Source: Apoda limacodes (lineage: Eukaryota; Arthropoda; Insecta; Lepidoptera; Limacodidae). Taken from it: 64,000 bases of DNA. The position numbers and the translations under genes are program-made. Shown piece by piece: positions 60,401-64,000 of the stretch (within the stretch, counting starts at the first letter, position 1; every line of letters begins with the position of its first letter). The notes under the pieces were generated by a model, which did no database searches, was not told the origin of the DNA, and saw nothing but the letters and a program-made list of their open reading frames with translations. The stretch lies in NCBI GenBank assembly GCA_946406115.1, contig OX291545.1, forward strand, positions 1 through 64,000, in the 5' to 3' direction.

Positions 60401-60536
60401 GGAAGACTCTAGCCCCTCGATAGTCCTTCATACTTTTTCCTCCGCCTACATATGGTTCCTGCACAAGTGCTATGGACGCACCTCGTTTTTTCCCCTCCAA
60501 CATAATCTCGTCCGTGGCCAATCTCTTTCTTTGCAA
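57416..60536 (-). pseudogene. ORF2 of B2: endonuclease-RT with broken RNase H
   Basis: The main frame (57732-60536) has endonuclease residues E (QEPYVGG), D/N (GGDANAKNTWWG) and D/H (SSDHNG), and RT motifs APGSDG, YRPIGLLPLFGK, RQYGFMPQKST, SLDIEGAFDSAWW, GCVQGSIGGP and FADDVVLV. After RT it enters an RNase H-like start (IFTDGSK, first catalytic Asp) and stops four codons later. A second frame (57416-57757) holds a TGHGGFSEYL segment and a Cys/His cluster (CICEPGSAESVSHVLFEC) expected at the ORF2 C-terminus. The bulk of RNase H appears deleted, with a frame change. No ATG at the N-terminus: the frame is open upstream into ORF1. Confidence 0.85.
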
Positions 60537-60582
60537 GTTAGCTTGTAGTACGCAATAAGAGTTAGTTCTGTCTTTGGCGCCT

Positions 60583-62003
60583 TTAGCAATAAGCGACCGA
60601 GGACCTAGCCAGCGTGTCCCATCTCTTACGTACCGGGCATGTCTTGCTAAATGCGTTATGGTTATTCTGGTCGCATTTTGCTATCACGCAGTTCTTGCAA
60701 GAAGGGGATGCGCCTGCCAGCCAATCTGCACATTCGGTTCGCAGATGTGGGCCCCCACAGTGGCTGCAAAGGTCAGTATTCTCCTTGCAGAAGCGTTTCG
60801 AATGACCGTAGCCCAGACACCTAGTGCATTGAACTAACGGCGATTGGTCTTCCACATGGATTTGCTGAAGGTCTATATGCAGCGTCTCTACTGTTGTTGC
60901 TCTTTTCCAAACGGCCGGGGAGGTACTTATTACAATATGGCAAGTAAGTGGATTTCTTGCCTTTCTCCTGTATTTAATAACAACCCGATCGTCTTTAGAG
61001 TCAAGACCGTGGAATAGAACCCGATTTTGATTTCTTATAGCTTTAAGAATGTCAGAGTCATTATGAATTACGAGGACATCCTTCAGGATTAAAAGAGGAT
61101 CTTTATTCGTAACCTCTTCACAGACGAGACGTTTCCCGGAACTTTCTAATCTCTCTTTAATCTTGCTCCTTTCCTCTTCGGTTCTGCAGCTCATGATTAT
61201 CTTTCTGTCTCTTGCTTTCCGCACTTTTTCCACTCTTATCCAGCCCTCTTTTGCGTCTATGGCTTCTCTGACTTTGTCAAGAACCTCCTCTCCGCTCTCC
61301 TGCTCATCTTCTGATGAAATGATTACTGAGTGCAGGGCAGCTTTTTCTGTTACTACTTGCTTTGTTTGGCCTGCTACTACGCTGGAGTAGGTTGCCCGTG
61401 TGGTTTTTTCTAGTACTTCTTTTTGCATATCCATTGCCTGTTGCAGTTCTTCCATCTTCTTATTATTAAGTTCCATCTGTTTTGAGTGTTCTTGTAGATG
61501 AGCAAGGAGGATGAAGTTCTGGTCCACGAGGTCGGTTCGAATAATAGTCGGTTTATCGCCTAATTCTTCTTTGCCGTTTTTCTCATTCTTTCCTTTTACA
61601 GTTATTTCCAGTTCTTTGACTAACTGGTCGCTTCCGTAACACCGTTTTTGATGTCGGTCCTCAAATTTCTTGAGTTTAGCAAATGTTGTTTTGCTTTATT
61701 TAAACAGGCCCTTGCCTCTGATGTTTTATCGGGGTAAAGCTTTGGTGATTTGCTAATTTCCATTGTCAATTTCTTTGCTTCTACATTATCTTGCGACAAA
61801 ATTTTCCTAACTGTAACTTTTGCAGGTCCTGCCTGCGCTGTCTTACTTGTTAGTGGGGACGTAGAAGGCGGGTCCGTGCCCGCTGCTTCCCATTCTCCAA
61901 TGCTTTTTCTCACTTTTGATGTGAGAGTCACAGTTTTCGGAGGCGATTTTAGGACTTCACTGTCATCGTCAGATTTTTTGTGCGGTGTACGGAAAGTAGC
62001 CAT
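60583..62003 (-). pseudogene. ORF1 (Gag-like) of B2, -1 frameshift
   Basis: N-terminal frame from ATG at 62003 to TAG at 61620. C-terminal frame in -1 from at least 61650 to TAA at 60583, with three zinc knuckles near the end (CTRCLGYGHSKRFC, CSHCGGPHLRTEC, then CKNC). The overlap holds C-AAAAA-C at 61644-61650, and the frames would join there by a one-base backward slip. Same state as B1; differences between the copies are few (for example one His/Arg). Confidence 0.8.
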
Positions 62004-63267
62004 TTTGGAGGTACGCGTCAATTAATCAAAATTTGACAATTTGTAAAAGTTTTAAACACGTCAATATAAATATAACAAACGAGATAAAATGTAAAAATAT
62101 AAAACTAAAGTTTTGATACTTCGAAGAGTAAGCTCTATCTAGTATGCGTCAAAAACAATAATAAAAACTATCAACTCTATGTAGAGTTAACCTGTGCGTC
62201 TAATTGAGGACCCCTGGTCAAGCCGAATACAATGTTGAAAATCGCGTTTCGATACGACTTGTGTGGCCCGAGTTATCGCGATTTGAATTTTTCAATATGG
62301 CGTCCAAGATGGTCGCCAAAATGTCTAAAATCGTGCTTACTTAATAGAAACTAGCCGAGTTTGGGCTCGTTGGATAGGTCTCTAAATGACCAGTCTATTT
62401 ACGCTCAGAGAGATCCGAAAAAGTACAACCCTGATTTTTTATTTTCAAAAATCACACAAAAACTTAGAAAATTTACCATGAAACCTATAATATTTGTAAT
62501 TAAAATTCTAAAAATTTATAATATCTACGTTTTTATATAACTAATTTTATACTATATACTAAAAAGCGGCACGGGTAGTTTTTCAACCACCACGTGTCAT
62601 CCCTTAAAATTCAAAAATTCAAAACTCGAAAACTACACATCAGAAAATTTTGAAATTTACCTAAATTATACTATTTATAATGACGTTACAAAAAATGAAT
62701 TTTAATATATAGGTCATCGATCGCTTTCTGGAGTTATGATTTTTTGAAAAATACAATAATTTTTAAAAGTCAATATCTCCGTGAGGAGTCTACCTATTTG
62801 CTTGCTCCAAGTGGCGGCGAGTTGGTCACGATGGGGTGCACGCTGCGGCGTCTTTGAATGCTGCTTCAGGCCCTTGTAGCTAAAAACACGTGCCACGTGT
62901 TTTTTGTTTTTTTGCCAATATTAAACCACCTGTTGGCGAAAAAATCCAAAAAATGTGCTCAGCCTGTAGAGCTCGTCAACGCGCTGCTAGTGACATCAAA
63001 AAACCAGTATGTCACAGATCGTATGCGCTGGCTATGACTTTTCGAAGATTAAATTTCTTAACATTTGTCACCAATTTGCACTTTACACTTCGGGCTACGC
63101 ACCAATTTTTATATCACTTGCACTGTTTTTTAGAGCGTATTTTTACGCAACTTTTGATATATCACAACTGTTTTTACGTGAAAGAAAAACCACTTTTTCC
63201 GATTTTTCTCTGTTTCTGGCGCGCGGAGAGCACTTGTACGCGTGCTACCGTGACGACCGTCGGTCAG
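62004..63267 (-). promoter_or_regulatory. B2 5' UTR, AT-rich
   Basis: Near-identical to 37569-38832, including the 11-bp inverted repeat with two CACGTG boxes at 62882-62904. No ORF supported. Confidence 0.6.
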
Positions 63268-63503
63268 GGTTTTTTTTTTTTTTTTTTTAAAAAATTTTGC
63301 TCTGTGTGATATTGCCGCTGTCGATGTTGCAGCATTTGTGGCTTTAATTTGTGTTCTTATCTCTGTTTTAATAAATTATCAAATCTTTGCACAGTATGAT
63401 TGCTCTGTTTGATGTCTATGATAGGTTTGGTTAGTATTTACACAGCTTAAAATGGTTAGAAACAGTTCACAAAATAGAAAATTAAAATTAAATTAAAAGT
63501 GTG

Positions 63504-63554
63504 TTTTTTTTTTTTTTTTTTTTTTCTATTTATATATTTTTTTTGTATTTTTAT

Positions 63555-63585
<31 letters not shown>

Positions 63586-63588
63586 CTC

Positions 63589-63632
<44 letters not shown>
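63504..63632. repeat. T-rich and TA low-complexity tract
   Basis: Runs of 20-30 T separated by TATATA stretches, within the 3' region of F. The lengths are likely unreliable in assembly. The flanks 63289-63503 and 63633-63708 are AT-rich with nothing I recognise. Confidence 0.8.
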
Positions 63633-63708
63633 CTCAATTCTAAATACAAAATGGAACATTATTACTAAGTACAATAAATCTTTATAAACTAATGATTATA
63701 AATCGCGA

Positions 63709-64000
63709 TTAGTATTTTGCACCATTGGCTTTGCCCACAGTTCTGACCACTGTTTTTGCGTAAGCGAGAAACACGTCTCGATAGCGATCGTCCTCGAGTA
63801 TTGCCGGTAAATGTAGTGGATTAATATTAATGTCCATGTTGCACTCGCACTCGTACCTGTCTTTTGCAAACTTTGGACATTCGATTAGAATGTGTAAGAC
63901 AGTTTCCTCGGTTTGACCGTCACAAGTGCAATACGGAGATTGTGCTATGCCTCTTTTATACAAATAGGACCTAAATCCTCCGTGACCTGTAAAAAGCTGT
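63709..64000 (-). CDS. ORF2 C-terminus of element F (partial)
   Basis: About 97 residues ending KANGAKY, cut by the window edge. It shows TGHGGFRSYL followed by C-X-C...H...C (YCTCDGQTEETVLHILIEC), the pattern also seen at the end of the B2 ORF2 and equivalent to the C-terminal CCHC motif of the R1 clade. The RT and any RNase H would lie beyond 64000. Confidence 0.8.
   Translation of the reverse strand, partial: QLFTGHGGFRSYLYKRGIAQSPYCTCDGQTEETVLHILIECPKFAKDRYECECNMDININPLHLPAILEDDRYRDVFLAYAKTVVRTVGKANGAKY

Larger units (their letters stand above)
56938..63267 (-). mobile_element. TRAS-like retrotransposon B2
   Basis: 5' UTR, frameshifted ORF1, long ORF2 and AT-rich 3' region, with poly(A) at 56936-56960. 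On the element strand the tail is followed by CCTAACC, opposite to A and C. A second A-run at 57169-57187 lies inside the 3' region, so either the 3' UTR has an internal A tract or a second short poly(A) fragment (56938-57168) is attached. B1 matches it from about 59440 to the 5' end at 63267. Confidence 0.82.
63270..64000 (-). mobile_element. F: 3' end of another minus-strand R1-clade element
   Basis: Poly(A) (63270-63288) directly abuts the 5' end of B2 with only GG between. An AT-rich 3' region with long T-runs follows, and then the C-terminus of an ORF2 that continues past the window edge. Distinct in sequence from B. Confidence 0.75.

Overview
The window is a chromosome end, or a telomere-repeat-rich block, of an arthropod and most probably an insect. 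It opens with 5.28 kb of perfect (CCTAA)n, the complement of the insect telomere repeat TTAGG. Everything after that is non-LTR retrotransposon sequence of the R1 clade, inserted in or abutting telomere repeats. I see no host gene, tRNA, rRNA or CRISPR array. The insect order cannot be settled from the sequence.

Left cluster (1-35000). Six minus-strand copies of one GC-rich SART-like family (A1-A6) sit in (CCTAA)n. Each poly(A) tail runs straight into GGTTAGG. Telomere tracts between copies shrink from 5282 and 1294 bp near the end to 15, 79, 100 and 5 bp inward. A2 (10288-16887) looks complete: a 5' UTR with tandem hairpins, a Gag-like ORF1 with three zinc knuckles, and an ORF2 with endonuclease, reverse transcriptase and a C-terminal CCHC motif. 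A1 and A3 are 5' truncated with whole ORF2s. A4, A5 and A6 have lost RT-coding sequence, but A5 and A6 keep whole ORF1s.

Breakpoint and first TRAS-like copy (35000-38832). A6 is fused at the base of its 5' hairpin to the 5' half of a TRAS-like element (B1). From there to the end of the window the telomere repeat on the plus strand reads TTAGG, the opposite of the left part.

Right cluster (38833-56937). Plus-strand SART-like elements: D1, a chimera with two RT catalytic cores in one reading frame; C', a short element with no ORF; C1, a complete element of a second family (C); D2, a C-type 5' half joined to an A-type 3' end; A7, a full-5'-end A copy with internal deletions; and E, a short 3' tail of a third related family.

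Right end (56938-64000). A longer TRAS-like copy (B2, minus strand) with a frameshifted ORF1 and a damaged RNase H region, then the 3' end of another minus-strand element (F) running out of the window.

How the parts fit. In A and C, ORF1 stop and ORF2 start overlap as UGAUG or UAAUG, so ORF2 is probably made by stop-start coupling as described for Bombyx SART1. The endonuclease would cut the telomere repeat and the RT would copy the structured 3' UTR. Several UTR hairpins here keep pairing through compensatory changes. The 5' end of family C can fold in the topology of an HDV-like self-cleaving ribozyme.
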